DNA of 64,000 nucleotides from Copromyces sp. CBS 386.78 (Eukaryota > Ascomycota > Sordariomycetes > Sordariales > Sordariaceae). Where the stretch lies: contig MU839132.1 in assembly GCA_030685235.1 (NCBI GenBank), forward strand, positions 62,001 through 126,000, in the 5' to 3' direction. Below the pieces are notes generated by a model, which saw only the letters and a program-made list of their open reading frames with translations, searched no databases and was not told where the DNA came from. Of this stretch, positions 12,481 to 24,058 are shown in pieces (the first letter of the stretch is position 1; each line of letters opens with the position of its first letter). The translations under genes were made by a program, and so were the position numbers.

Positions 12481-13192
12481 AGTTTTTTTATTAGTTATTT
12501 AACGATTTTAATTTACTATATATAAAATCCGTATATAAATTAGATTATTTAGATTAGAGATATAATTTTTAACGAGGAGATTACGTATAATTTAGATTTT
12601 AAAAAATTAAAAGAGGACCTATAAATTAGTAGCGAGGAGTTAGCGGATTTATTTAATAAATTCGACGAGCCGTATAGTTAATCTTCGGGGGTATCCGAAT
12701 TACTAGAGAGAGAAGGCTACGGCCTATAAAACGATATCGATAATAGTAATATTGAATTATTATTATTAAACCTTCTAAATAGAAACTACGAATAAAGTTA
12801 AAATACCTCCTAAGAAGAGGACGGTCAATTACAAAAAGGAGCTAATCCATATTATATTTTAGATAAAATATCTATCGAATATATTACGGGTATATATTTA
12901 TCGCCTCTATTAACCCCGCCGGCAATATTTAATATAAATTATATAATAGACCGAATAGTTTATAAATATTTATATTAATAAAAACCCTAGGAAACTATAT
13001 TTAACGTTAGGAAACTATTCTAACTAATTTTTAAAATAATAGGGAAGATTATTATTAAAGCGGAGGTATATCGGCTAATTACTAAATTAAACCGATTTAA
13101 TAGAATCTATTAACGAAATTTGCCCCCCGTACTTAAATATTATAGTAATCTAAATAACTACTTATTAGGCTAATTCTTTAAAGAAGCAAAAA

Positions 13193-13500
13193 TATCACGG
13201 TGCAAAGGCACAAGGTAGGTAAGAATATACGTAATTGCACGAAGGAGTAAGAGGAAAGGTTTAAGGGTACAATCCTAAACTAGTCTTTATAGAAGTTAGT
13301 CTAGGAGATCAGTTCTACAGCAATCTTATAAGTACTATAGAACTAGCACGACTTATATAGCGATAGCGATAATAAGGCTATCGTAGCCTTCTATAAAGGC
13401 CGTAATAGCCTTATACTATACTCGGAACTATAGCTTAATCCCTAACTCCGATAACTGCCAACCGTATACTTTAAACTATTATAAAACTAACCCTATAATA
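13193..13500 (-). repeat. Left LTR (3' LTR) of the gypsy element
   Basis: 308 bp. Its outer portion is less mutated (TATCACGGTGCAAAGGCAC) than the matching part of the right LTR. Its inner portion is more mutated and ends CCCTATAATA where the other copy has CCCTGTGATA. The switch lies roughly in the middle of the LTR. Confidence 0.9.
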
Positions 13501-15949
13501 CTACCCCGGACTAAAAAAAGCCATATAACTAATTAACAATATATAAAATAATCGAAATACCTATTAATTATTTAATCTACCCTATAAAAACCTCTATAAT
13601 TGCTATTATTCTACGTAATAATTTCCTTAATCTTCCGTACCCTATATTTCTTACTAATACCGGCTAATCCGCTCCTACTTCTACTAATAACGATTAATCT
13701 ACTTTTAACTACCGGTCTATTACTACTTTACGCCGCTTTTCTATAGTAATGTAATCTGGCGGCGTTAATTTATTTAAATAACTTTCGTAGAATTTCCGCA
13801 CCGCTTCCGGGCATATTATAACGTTAGCCTATTTTTGCTAATTTAATACGTATAGCGGTATTTATAGGACGTAATACTCCTATCGTCTATTTTCTAAATT
13901 CCGTTTATAATTATTTATATTATTGAAGTCCTATTTAATAGAGTTTTTTTTATTATCCGTTCGCTTTATAATCTTCCTTTGATTTACTTTTATATCCCCT
14001 TCGGTATATCCTTCCTAAAGTTTTACCTTATTAATATAAAATATAGGACTATATTTTATATTAATTGGGAATTAAAGAATAATTATATAGTTATTAGCCT
14101 TTAAAATTTTAAATAGCCCTTCCCGGAGCGGAATTAATTTAATATACGGTCTTCCAGTTTCGAAATTTTCTATATTCAATAAAACTTTATCCCTAATTTT
14201 ATATTATAGGGCGTCCAATTTCTTTTTATTAACGTTATTTTCGTACTACCTCTACGCTTCTTTTACTTTAATTATTATATAATTTAAAACTGTTTTAAAT
14301 TAATTAGTAATTTTAATAATTTTGAAATATTTATCCTATTAAATCTTTAATATTTTTAAAAGGTACGGCGTAGCGGGCTCGACCCCTATTTAAGGATAGA
14401 ATTTGTAATTAGTAAAAAATAGTAAAATTCCCGTCGTTTTTAAAATTAAATTATTAGCGGTAAATTCTATTATTAATAATTAATTGACTTAATTATTTTA
14501 TATTTAATTAATAAAAGTTCGTAAGTATTTTTCTATTTCCGCGTTAATATATTCCGTTTACCCGTTCGTAGTTAGGTAAAAAGTGGAGGAAGGCGTGAGG
14601 TTAATTTCTAGCCTTGTTAATAACGCTTTTTAAAATTGCGAAATGAATTAGGAACCCTAATTGGATATAATAGTATTAAATAAATTATAAATATTATAAA
14701 CCTATTCTATAAAGTAGTCCGCTAATTCCTCCGCAATTAGCCCTATTATAAAGATGAAATACCGTATTTTTATTAATTTATTAATAATTATTACGATATA
14801 TTAGAATATTTATCCGCAATGTTCGTAGGGCGTTAATAGTATAATATAGTCGATAGAAATATCCTTTTATAGAGCGAAAGGTACCGGTAATAATTTGAAA
14901 AACCTATATAACGTATATTATAACGGCTTTATCTTCGTATATATTAAGTAAGTCTTATAGTAAATCTTTATTATATTGTATATCCTTAGTTAAAAAAAAA
15001 ATTAAAAGAAAAGGCTATAAGTCTTTTCCTTTTTTAAGTGCCCCGTTCCTAGCGTATTATAAGCGCGGCGGATTAATTAGTAGTAAATTTCAATGTTTCT
15101 AGGGTTAAAGAGAATTGAATTATAATAATAGATCCAGCCTTATATAGCGCGGCATTCTGTAAACGAAAGTTTTTTAAAGCTCTTTTTAATTTCCTTTAAT
15201 TATATTTTCTTTACTAAGTCCGTTAAATAAGCGAATATATTTTGAAAAGGGTTAATTTCTTATAAATTTCTATTATTAAATCGTCTACCGACGTTTCGTC
15301 TATGGTTTTTAAATTGTAAAAGTAAGTTATCCCGACGAAAATTTCTAGATCCCCTTTATTTTCTAAAATATAGGAATTATTAATAAAAATATTTTTCTCT
15401 AATAAAATTTTATTCCTTATTAAGAAACGTTTATTACTTTTATATTTTAAGATATCCTCCGGTTTACAATTTAATATATTAAGGCGGACTTATAGCGAAC
15501 CTAATCAATACCAGATAATAAAATTAAAGTAGGAGAGAAATTATAATTACTTTATATATTATAATATTACTTATTTATTAACCGTAAATAACTTTAATTC
15601 TTTGTAATTTATTAAAACTTTAAATAGTTATTATACTCCTTCTAACTCTAATTTCCACTCTTCTAGCGCTTTAATAATAGCGAATAATTCTTTATTATAA
15701 ATATGATAATTATATTTTATTAATAAATATCGTTAATTAAAATAAATTACTAGCTATAATACCCCGTCTTCGTTATATTAAAAGAGAATACCGCCGTAAG
15801 TTTAATTTGAAGTATCTATTTTTATAACCGTTTATTTAAATTAGTTGTAAATACGCAATATTAATCTACTAGTAAAAATTCGCTTAAATACGTCGAAAGA
15901 GCATTAATACTAGTCCTCCTATTTCTAATCTTTAATAATCTTCTTTATC

Positions 15950-16650
15950 AATTCGTATAATAATCCTACTAAAATAGAAAAGTATTTAATAAACCGCCGA
16001 TAGAAATTAGCGAATCCTAAAAAATGCTATAGTGCCCTCTTAATATTTAAAACCTCTTACGAAATAATTGTTATTACTTTCTCTAAGTCTATTTTAATAC
16101 TTTTAAAGGTAATAATAAACCCTAAATATTTAATCCGTTTCGTATTCAAATCGTATTTATCGATATCGATTTATAAGCTTACGTTAATTATCTTCTATAG
16201 GACTTCGCTAACGTACTTTACGTAGTCCTCTTTATCTTCCGAATAAATAAAGGATATTATTAAAGTAAATAGTAGCATATATATTAAAAATATTATATAG
16301 GACGCCGTTAATATAATTTTAGAACGTCCTTAATATTCTTTATAAATTAAATAAGTATATTAAGGATTCGAAAAGCCTAAAGCGGGTAATAAATATAATA
16401 AACTATTCGTAGCCTTCCTTTACCCGTATTCTATTAAACGTATTAATAATATCGAATTTAATACAGATTTTTACTTTATAAATAATATTAAGGGTTTCTT
16501 TAATTAATAGAATTAGATACCGTATTTTTAAAATAATATTATTAATACTATAGTAATTAATATAAATACGGACTCCCCCGCCCGGCTTTTATACTAATAG
16601 GATAGGCGAAGCGGCGGCGGATTAAGAAAGACGGATAAATTTCTTTTTAA
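15950..16650 (-). pseudogene. Remnant of gypsy reverse transcriptase
   Basis: On the minus strand a decayed version of the gypsy RT core is readable: a YINGVLYNIF segment followed by IYFNNILYLF, which corresponds to the usual FVSAYVDDILIYS with the catalytic Asp pair changed to Asn by G-to-A mutation. Stops occur throughout. Boundaries are approximate. Confidence 0.6.
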
Positions 16651-18429
16651 AATTCTTATTAATCTATTTCTTAATAATAGTAATTTTAATAAGTAATATT
16701 AATCTAAGCCTGGCGTATAGTAGCTATTCTCCTAGTTTAAATTCGATTTTATAATCGTATAAACGGTATAAGGGTATTTTATTGGCTAACGTATAAAGAA
16801 AAACGTTAATATATAATTAATAATAGTCTATTAATATCCTTTTTATTTTTTCTTTAATTTTCTAAAACTTATTTACTTTATCGAAGAATTTTTAAACGTC
16901 CTCTTCTATTATTTTTATTAAATAAATATAATGGATAATTTCTCTATAAAGCGGTACGTCCTTAACTAAATCCCTTATTAAAGTAATAAATTTAGCGATT
17001 ACCGCTGCCTCCTTTTTTATTTCAAATTTATATTTACCGGTAATATTATTAATAAAAGAATAGAAGAAATATAGAAAATCGTCCTTATATTTCTCCCCTC
17101 GCCCTTCGATAATATTTTCCGCAACTTTGTACGTAAGATTTATTTCCTAAAGCTCTAAAACAATAACTAACTTTTCTAATTAAATATAATTAGTAATATA
17201 TAGCTAAAATCGGTCCTTTTTATAAATAAAGTTAAAAGTAGCGGTATTAAACTCCCTAATATTAATAGGGTTTATACCGCCCTTAATATACTTATTTGCT
17301 CAAATATTAGTACAGCGCGTACCTATTAATATATATCTCCCGTTAAATTTAATATATAATTCGTATAATATATCCCGCTTAATTAATACGAAAACAATAG
17401 CGGTACTTATAATACCCTATACTTTTACGCCTACGCAATATATAATAAGAGCCCGCAACGGAGCTGTTAATAGTGCCCTAGCGGGAAAATCGGAAGTCCG
17501 CTCCTCAAATCCCTTATTTTTAAATTAGGGAGCCCTAATAAATTAATCTTCGATTTCTTCGTACTAGGCCGCTTCTTTATAAAAATAGCCTTTAAAAACG
17601 TAAGGAAGAGAAGAAAAGGATTTAGAATTATTCTAAAGAAATGCCTTTTTATAGGCGTAGGCGGCTATAATAAAAACGGGGTTAGAGAAGGTTCGGAATA
17701 TTTCCGTTTAATTATTAGGGAGCCTTATTAATAAATAATAATCCTTATAACCCGAATAGTTAAAACGTATACCGCTTTTTTTATAATCGATATATAGTTT
17801 ATAGAATTTTATCCAAAAGAATTCTAAAATAATTAAATATTTATTAAAGAAGTCGTAAATTAAAAAAGTAACGACCTCCTTATAGTAATTTATTTATAGC
17901 TTTCCTATTACTCCTTTACTAATTATACCTTTAATATTTCTATTTACGAATACGAATTTTTTAAAATAAAGAAGGCGGAAATAGGGAAGATTATACTTTA
18001 TAATAAAAGAATAATTAATAAATGTAAACGCGGAATATCTATTATTAATAAAGGAAATATAATAATTTTTATATATGCCGGTAATTACGTATATAAATAA
18101 TAAAATTGAATTTAAAGTAGTATTATCTAATAATTAAATTTATACCTCTTCCAAATTTATTAAAGGATCCTATTATCTCTATAATATAATTACCCGGCTC
18201 GGCCTCTACGTACGATTAAGTATAGAAATTAAGTATTTTCCAGCTCGTTATAATATTTACCGCCCATAACTAATTTAATCACAAAGGTTGTAATTATATT
18301 AGCAACTCTTACTAAGCGGACCTCTATAAATTCCTACCCGGTACTACTATTACCGCGTTTACCCCTACCCTTTTTCTTCTTACTAGCTAATTTACCGTTA
18401 ATACGAAGTTTACCGCCCCAATTAATAAA

Positions 18430-18500
18430 TTTAAAATAATTACGGGCGATATAGCCTTACTAATTATAATAGTAATAGAAGCCCTTTTCCCTTCGTTCTT
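18430..18500 (-). pseudogene. Remnant of gypsy gag zinc knuckle
   Basis: Minus-strand reading gives a FYYYYN..GYIARNYF pattern, as expected if a CCHC knuckle (C..C....GHIAR.C) had its Cys codons TGC/TGT changed to TAC/TAT. It helps place gag toward the right LTR and supports minus orientation. Confidence 0.5.
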
Positions 18501-20052
18501 TAAAAACCTCGGGGTCGAATATAGTAAAGAAATTTATAGAATTAAAATCTATTTAATTTCCTTCCTAACTTATGGGTTTATCGGCCGTAATAGGAGGGGC
18601 CGCTATAACGTTCCTAAAGGAGTTTAAATCCTTAAAAATACCCGCGATTACTTTATTATAATAATTAGCGTCTTCTAACTTCCGGTTAACCTTCCTTACG
18701 AACTTTAACTACGTAGTATAATTATTATCCTTAAGGAAATCCTAAGAAACTAAAATACTTCGAAGCTATTTATTAAATTTATTATAAAAGTCATAAACCT
18801 TTATCGTATCGTTAAATCCGTATTTATCTATAAATTTAATAAATTTAATTTCGAAATATAAAAATAGAATATTACTTTAATAAAAATTAATAAAGTATTT
18901 ATTAATATTTAACTTAATATTAATATTATTATATCAATTTATAAAATATATAAAGAAAGCTTCGCTAGTCGCCTATAGCTACTTCCTAAACTCTCTAAAG
19001 AATTTTATAAACTTCTTTAAGCCGTCGTCTAATATTAAATATAAATTTAATCCTAGCCGGAATATCGTACGTACGATTTTAACCCGCTCTATAAAAAAAT
19101 AAAGGGCGTCGAATTCCTATACAATTCTAATTTAATTCCTCTATAACCGGAAAATATTATAGTATTTAGTATTGTCCTTATCCTTTCTAATAAAAATTGG
19201 AGGGTCTTCGATAATATACTTAAAAGGCTAGGAAACGGCTATTATAGCCTCCTTAAGGGCGTTAGAGGTCTCTAGTATATTAAAAGGGGCTATAGCAAAT
19301 ATAATTATAACCCGCTATTATAAAATTATAATTATATATTATACTATATTCTATTCCTCTATTATAGTATTGTAATTTGTAATAACCGTTGTAAATACCC
19401 TTCCTAGTAGTTTAATAATAGATTTGAAAATTAATTGTCGGGCGACGGTTTTAATAAAAACTTCGTAATTTCGAAAAATTAAACGTAGCCGAATATCCTC
19501 CGTAAAGCCGTTTACGAAATTCCAGATACTACAAATAATACTAATAAATTAAAGAAGGGTTATTTAATAAACCTTAATATTAAAAATTAAATTTATAATA
19601 AAAACGTCGAAAAATTCCTTAAAATCGAATAAATTGGAAGAATTATTTAATAAGTTAACTCCTTATCCTATTTCTTAAAAGCTTAGAACGATGTAATCCG
19701 GTAGCGAAATATCGTTATTACTATCGTTATTATTATTAGAATAATAGTCGTAATTACTATCGTCTTTTACGAAAAAATTAATTTATAATATAAGGGGGAC
19801 TACTATAATATAAAAGCGCAATTAAAGGGGACTGCCGCGATATAAAAGCGTAATCGTAATAATTAAATTACCGCTTTTAGGGTCTAGTCTTAATAAATCC
19901 GCGGTTTAACGAAGCGATTCTATATATTAGAGTCCGTAATTCCTACGAGGCAATCCTAATATAATTCTAGACTATATAACTTCTCGCCGCGCGACTCTAA
20001 AGGTCGAAAAAAGATATACGTATAAATATAATAATTTAAAGGTATAATTAAC

Positions 20053-20360
20053 TATTATAATATAAAAGTACAAAGTAGGTAAGAATATACGTAATTGTAC
20101 AAAAGAGTAAGAGGAAAGGTTTAAAAGTACAATCCCAAATTAATCTTTATAGAAGCCGGTTTAAGAGATCAGCTCTATAGTAATCTTATAAGTACTATAG
20201 AACTAGTACGACTTATATAGCGATAGCGATAATAAGGCTATTGTAGCCTTCTATAAAGGTTATAATAGCCTTATACTATATTCGGAGCTATAGCCTAATC
20301 CCTAGCTCCGATAGCTGCCAACCGCATGCTCTGAACTATCACAAGGCTAACCCTGTGATA
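20053..20360 (-). repeat. Right LTR (5' LTR) of the gypsy element
   Basis: 308 bp, same length as the left copy. Its inner (left) half is heavily mutated (TATTATAATATAAAAG against TATCACGGTGCAAAGG). Its outer (right) half keeps C and G (CGCATGCTCTGAACTATCACAAGG). The AAAAA target duplication follows immediately. Confidence 0.9.
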
Positions 20361-20369
20361 AAAAAAGAC

Positions 20370-21780
20370 CTATCTATAGAATTATAAAGATATAAAAACG
20401 TAGATCGAGGTTAGTAGGGATATACTACAGTTACGAGGCAAATAAATTCTCGATTATATATAGGTATATATTTATAAGTTTAATAAAAACGGGACGCTTA
20501 ATAAGTATAAAGTACGGCTCGTTATAAAAGGCGATTAATAGAATAAGAATAGTATAAATACGTACGCCTCTACCCTAGTAAGAAGGTCGTTCAAATTTAT
20601 TATCGCTCTCGCTACAAAATTCAACTTCGAATTAATCTAATATAATGTAATTAATACCTTCGTTAATATATACTTTAATAAAGAGATTTATATATATACA
20701 CTTCCTAGGTATTAAATCCCTAATAAAGTTCTTAAATTAATTAAAGTATTATATAATTTACAATAAATATTTCTATTATAGTAAAGGGAATTTAGTAATA
20801 CGTTCAAATTTATAGGCTTTAAAATAATCTTTAAAAATCCGTATATTATAAAGAAGAACGGTATCCTTATATTTTATTATATTAATAATATTATATTTAT
20901 ATTCAATAAGAGTAAAATAGAGGAAATTAATAAATACATTATAGAATTATAGTCGAAATATCACTTTATAGGAGGAAACGAGCTTTAATAGTTTTTAAGT
21001 ATTAAAGTTATTTATAATTAAAATTAGAAAAAAATTTAATTATTATAGGAAGCCTATATCAAAAAAATCTCTAAACTATTTAAATCCAACTTTTAACCTA
21101 CTCTAGTACTTATAAAGTATATAGAATTAGTTCCCTATAAAAATATTACTAATTATATAGAAATCTACTCCTACTAAATTAATATAAGCTTACTACTATA
21201 TATAATAATTAATATTCAATTAAATATTACGTTCTTAGTAAGTAAATTAATATAATATAATTATAATCCTAATCCTACTTATTTAATAGCTAACGAGAAG
21301 GTAATATAATACTTTCGAATTATTAAAATTTAGGTACTATATTTAGGCGGCAGTGACCGACTAGAAATAGTTTTAGATATTTCATTTATAAATAATTTAA
21401 ATAATTGAAAAAGCTTATAAAATTTTACAATTAAATTTTATAGTAATTTAATCTACTAAAATATAACTAAATAGACCGCTATTACAACCTTAATAATAAA
21501 AGTAGAACTATACGTAATTAAGAAAGTAATTAAAGAAACCCTATTTATAATATAATTAATATCCGCTTTAGGAGTAAAGCTACTAGAAGATCTAATCCCT
21601 ATTCTATAATATAATAATAAGCAAACTATTAGGGCGTTTACAAAGGAAACCCCTACTTTTAATATTAAAATAAAATATATAAATATTTATAAATATTAAT
21701 TGAAGGAGGAGATCCTCACTAAGAAAACGCTCAAAATCGAATATTTAAATACGAAATTAATACTAATAAATAAATTAATA
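20370..21780 (+). pseudogene. Remnant of copia reverse transcriptase and RNase H
   Basis: Downstream of the gypsy insertion the copia frame resumes. Readable segments include RWVYIYKFNKNG (usual WV..YKFN..G), KVRLVIKGDQQ, TYASTLVGRSFKFIIALA, VNTFVN and LKLIKALYNLQ. A YINNIIFIF segment near 20.87-20.91 kb corresponds to YVDDIVF with both Asp codons mutated to Asn. RNase H-like sequence with LYVI and ADALTK-like remnants follows toward the right LTR. It is non-functional. Confidence 0.75.
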
Positions 21781-21986
21781 AAAGTATTAGATATTTTAAA
21801 GTATAGGAGGTTCAGAGAATTTCTAAGTATAGTAGAGAGACTACTTTAGAAAAAAGATAATCCGGGATTGGAAGAGATCGATTTAGACGATTTAAATGAG
21901 AAATTAAGTTTAAATATATAAGAAATTTGTAAATAGCTTTACTTTTAACTTTAAATAAGCAAAAGAAGTCTATAAGTAAGGGGGTA

Positions 21987-22160
21987 TATCAAATTGTAGG
22001 GTGGAGATCTCGACTAGATAAGGCGAGTCCCAATCACCTAATTAAGGTCTTAGCATTTCCGGAATACCCGAATACCCCCCAGACCTTCTGGAGCGGATTA
22101 GTCACACAGCCAGTTTCTAGACAGTTCAATCAACCAGATCACACACCAGTAAATCTGACA
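21987..22160 (+). repeat. Right (3') LTR of the copia element
   Basis: 174 bp. The inner about 115 bp are mutated (GACTAGATAAG, CCCAATCACCTAATT). The outer about 60 bp are intact (GTCACACAGCCAG ... AAATCTGACA). It is followed by the GTTTT target duplication at 22161-22165. Confidence 0.92.
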
Positions 22161-22235
22161 GTTTTTGTTACTATATTGCACATCACTCACAATTGATTGG
22201 GTAAACATCAACGGCACACCCACTCGTTGTAGGTA

Positions 22236-22602
22236 CAGTCAAGTCCCCTGTTCTGGCAACCCCCAAAATCCGGGCAAAGGGGTAGTTGGAACAGGGGGTG
22301 TTGCTGGGACTAGGGTAGGGTGCACGGGCCGTACCACCAAAACCACCCAAAAAAAAGAGCCTATGCCCAAACTTTTGTCCCCCGCTATAAGACTATACTA
22401 ACCCTAACCCTACGCTTTCTACCCTTTTTTCCGCCCCAAAAGTTCACTTTCCTATACAAATTTAAGAGCAACTTTTCACATTTATGTTGCTAGTTGCAGG
22501 GTTGCGCGTACTCAGCAAAAAAATGAAAATTTCGCTCTAGGGGTTGTTGCAACAGGGGGGGTTGCTCGAAATGGGGGGGTGCTGGAACAGGGGACCTTAC
22601 TG
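22236..22602. mobile_element. MITE-2, TA-flanked (Tc1/mariner-type ends)
   Basis: The left end CAGTCAAGTCCCCTGTTC and the right end, whose reverse complement is CAGTAAGGTCCCCTGTTC, are inverted repeats that continue into GCA.CCCCC. TA flanks both sides (22234-22235 and 22603-22604). The element is 367 bp with no coding capacity. The interior is rich in GGGGTTGTTGCAACAGGGG-type short palindromes. It belongs to the same TIR family as MITE-1 and lies 70 bp outside the copia element. Confidence 0.8.
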
Positions 22603-23140
22603 TAGCACGCAGCTTCATCCGTCCACACCAGACGCCATTCAAAAACGTGCATTGCACGCGGACCGCGCAGACAATTGCTCGTTTCTCACACTCCCGCCGG
22701 TCCAGCTAGGCAATGAATGGGAGTACCTATGCCTTGAATCCAGTATGTATACCGGACTGGACGAGACCGGGCCGCTTCAGTTCGGGCCGGCCGGATGCTG
22801 GCAACGCACGCCAAGAATACAAAAACCGGAACCTCCTCGTCAGGCAAACTCGGTGTTCACAACCCGGCGGCCAGTCCATTCGTTGAACCCATCCTGTTTG
22901 CCTGTCAAGGCTGCTGGCGATCATTGATGTACCCACGAGCGCAATGCACATCACATTCGCGGCTCAGGGGAACTCGGGGAGAGGGCGAAGCGACAAGCGA
23001 CAAACGGCACCAGATATCCCAGCTCCGGGTTCTACTACACCCATCATCGTCATCATCACCTTCATACATGATGCGCATTCAGACCATCAACCAGCCGGCT
23101 GGTTTCCCCGTGACATGACATGACACCGGGACATCCCTTT
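22603..23140. other. Intergenic, 3' side of the beta-lactamase-fold gene
   Basis: No supported gene. Short overlapping frames occur on both strands. A CATCATCGTCATCATCACC microsatellite-like run lies near 23041-23060. Confidence 0.5.
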
Positions 23141-24058
23141 TCACAGGGCCGATCGATCAACCAACCGCCACCTATCACCACCATCAGCCGTCGTCACCTT
23201 CCCTTCCTTCCTAAGCTTATTCAGGATCTGGATCACGCCTCCAGCGGCGGGTATATGCAAACCCTCCGGCACACCCTGATAAATAACCTTGACCAGTTCC
23301 ATCGGCGTCCACCCCTCGCCATGGTCCTCCTTGGCAGTAAAGGCGCGCAGCGTCTCAATCACCTGGTCCTCCCTCTGCTGTCGATGACGGATATACTCTT
23401 CAATCTTTGCCGGCCCGTCCTCCACCACCGGTCCGTGGCCCGGATACCCCTTCCCCTTGAATAGTGTTCGCATGCGCTCCAGACTGTCCAGGTACGTCCC
23501 CAGATCCTCGTACACGGCCGTCCCATGCCCCAGCACGTTGTCGCCTGTGAAGAGCGCATCCTCCTCGGCCAGGTGGAGAACCATGTGGTCGACCGTGTGG
23601 CCCGGGGTGTGCACCGCTTTTAGCGTGGCGCCCTTCACGCGGAACTCTTGCCCGTCTTCGATATTAAGTAATGGAGTACCGATCTGCTCGAGAGAAACGG
23701 GGCTGCCGTGGTGGCCTGGTAGGTAGGTTGGCTGGTTCTTGTAGACTTTGATTTCGTTGTTCCAGTCGAGCAGGTGCCGGATCCCGCCCGTGTGGTCGTG
23801 GTGCCAGTGGGTGATAATGGCGGCTGAGATATGAGCTTTCTCCTCGCTCACGGTTCGTTGGAGGGCGGAGATCCAGGAGCGCTCGCCGGCGCCGGAGTCG
23901 ATGAGGAGACGCTGCGGGCCTGTGCCGACCAGGTAGGTGTTGGTTCCTTGGAGGGTGAATTTGCCGGGGTTGCCGCCGAGGATGCGGATGACGGCTGGGC
24001 TGAGGCGGGTGGCTTCGGGGAGGGGAGTGATTGGTGCTTTGGCCGCTGATGAAGACAT
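23141..24058 (-). CDS. LACTB2-like metallo-beta-lactamase-fold hydrolase
   Basis: One uninterrupted exon of 305 residues from the ATG at 24058, which sits in a good fungal context (CAACAATG). The zinc-binding signature THWHHDHTGG occupies residues 83-92 (H84, H86, D88, H89). It is followed by HTPGHT, FTGDN and GHGPVV, the remaining metal ligands of the fold, and a C-terminal winged-helix-like tail. This is the layout of the LACTB2/glyoxalase-II-like family, some members of which are single-strand endoribonucleases. Related thioesterases occur in fungal polyketide clusters, but no polyketide genes are nearby, so a housekeeping role is more likely. The frame remains open upstream to an ATG at 24289, which would add 77 residues rich in Ser/Arg and resembling a mitochondrial presequence. 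Confidence 0.88.
   Translation of the reverse strand: MSSSAAKAPITPLPEATRLSPAVIRILGGNPGKFTLQGTNTYLVGTGPQRLLIDSGAGERSWISALQRTVSEEKAHISAAIITHWHHDHTGGIRHLLDWNNEIKVYKNQPTYLPGHHGSPVSLEQIGTPLLNIEDGQEFRVKGATLKAVHTPGHTVDHMVLHLAEEDALFTGDNVLGHGTAVYEDLGTYLDSLERMRTLFKGKGYPGHGPVVEDGPAKIEEYIRHRQQREDQVIETLRAFTAKEDHGEGWTPMELVKVIYQGVPEGLHIPAAGGVIQILNKLRKEGKVTTADGGDRWRLVDRSAL

Larger units (their letters stand above)
13193..20360 (-). mobile_element. RIP-mutated Ty3/gypsy LTR retrotransposon nested in the copia element
   Basis: Direct LTRs of 308 bp each lie at 13193-13500 and 20053-20360. The least mutated termini are TATCACGG and CCTGTGATA, which are inverted. A 5-bp TSD AAAAA sits at 13188-13192 and 20361-20365. 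The total of 7168 bp is typical for gypsy elements. Minus-strand reading gives a zinc-knuckle-like gag segment near 18.44-18.49 kb and a reverse transcriptase near 16.0-16.6 kb, so the 5' LTR is the right one. A purine-rich tract on the minus strand directly before 13500 (GGGGTAG) fits a polypurine tract in that orientation. The interior is saturated with RIP-type mutations. Confidence 0.9.
8888..22160 (+). mobile_element. RIP-mutated Ty1/copia LTR retrotransposon, with nested insertions
   Basis: Direct 174-bp LTRs lie at 8888-9061 and 21987-22160. The intact termini TGTCAGAT...ATCTGACA are inverted, and a 5-bp TSD GTTTT flanks the element (8883-8887 and 22161-22165). A purine tract AAGTAAGGGGGTA just before the right LTR sets plus orientation. 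Conceptual reading shows copia-order domains: a FATNLVSYIQLRR-like pre-integrase segment, integrase near 11.85-12.45 kb, reverse transcriptase near 20.4-21.1 kb and an RNase H region after it. Removing the gypsy element (about 7.2 kb) and the 675-bp insert leaves about 5.4 kb, a normal copia size. The interior is extremely AT-rich with stop codons throughout, as expected of RIP. Confidence 0.93.

Noticed and set aside
13193..20360. The 308-bp repeats as part of the copia element or as a segmental duplication
   Set aside because: They have their own 5-bp duplication, inverted LTR termini and gypsy-type coding remnants in the opposite orientation, so they are LTRs of a separate nested element.
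22398..22412. CTAACCCTAACCCTA, a telomere-like repeat in MITE-2
   Set aside because: Only two units, inside a transposable element, with ordinary genes on both sides; no evidence of a telomere.
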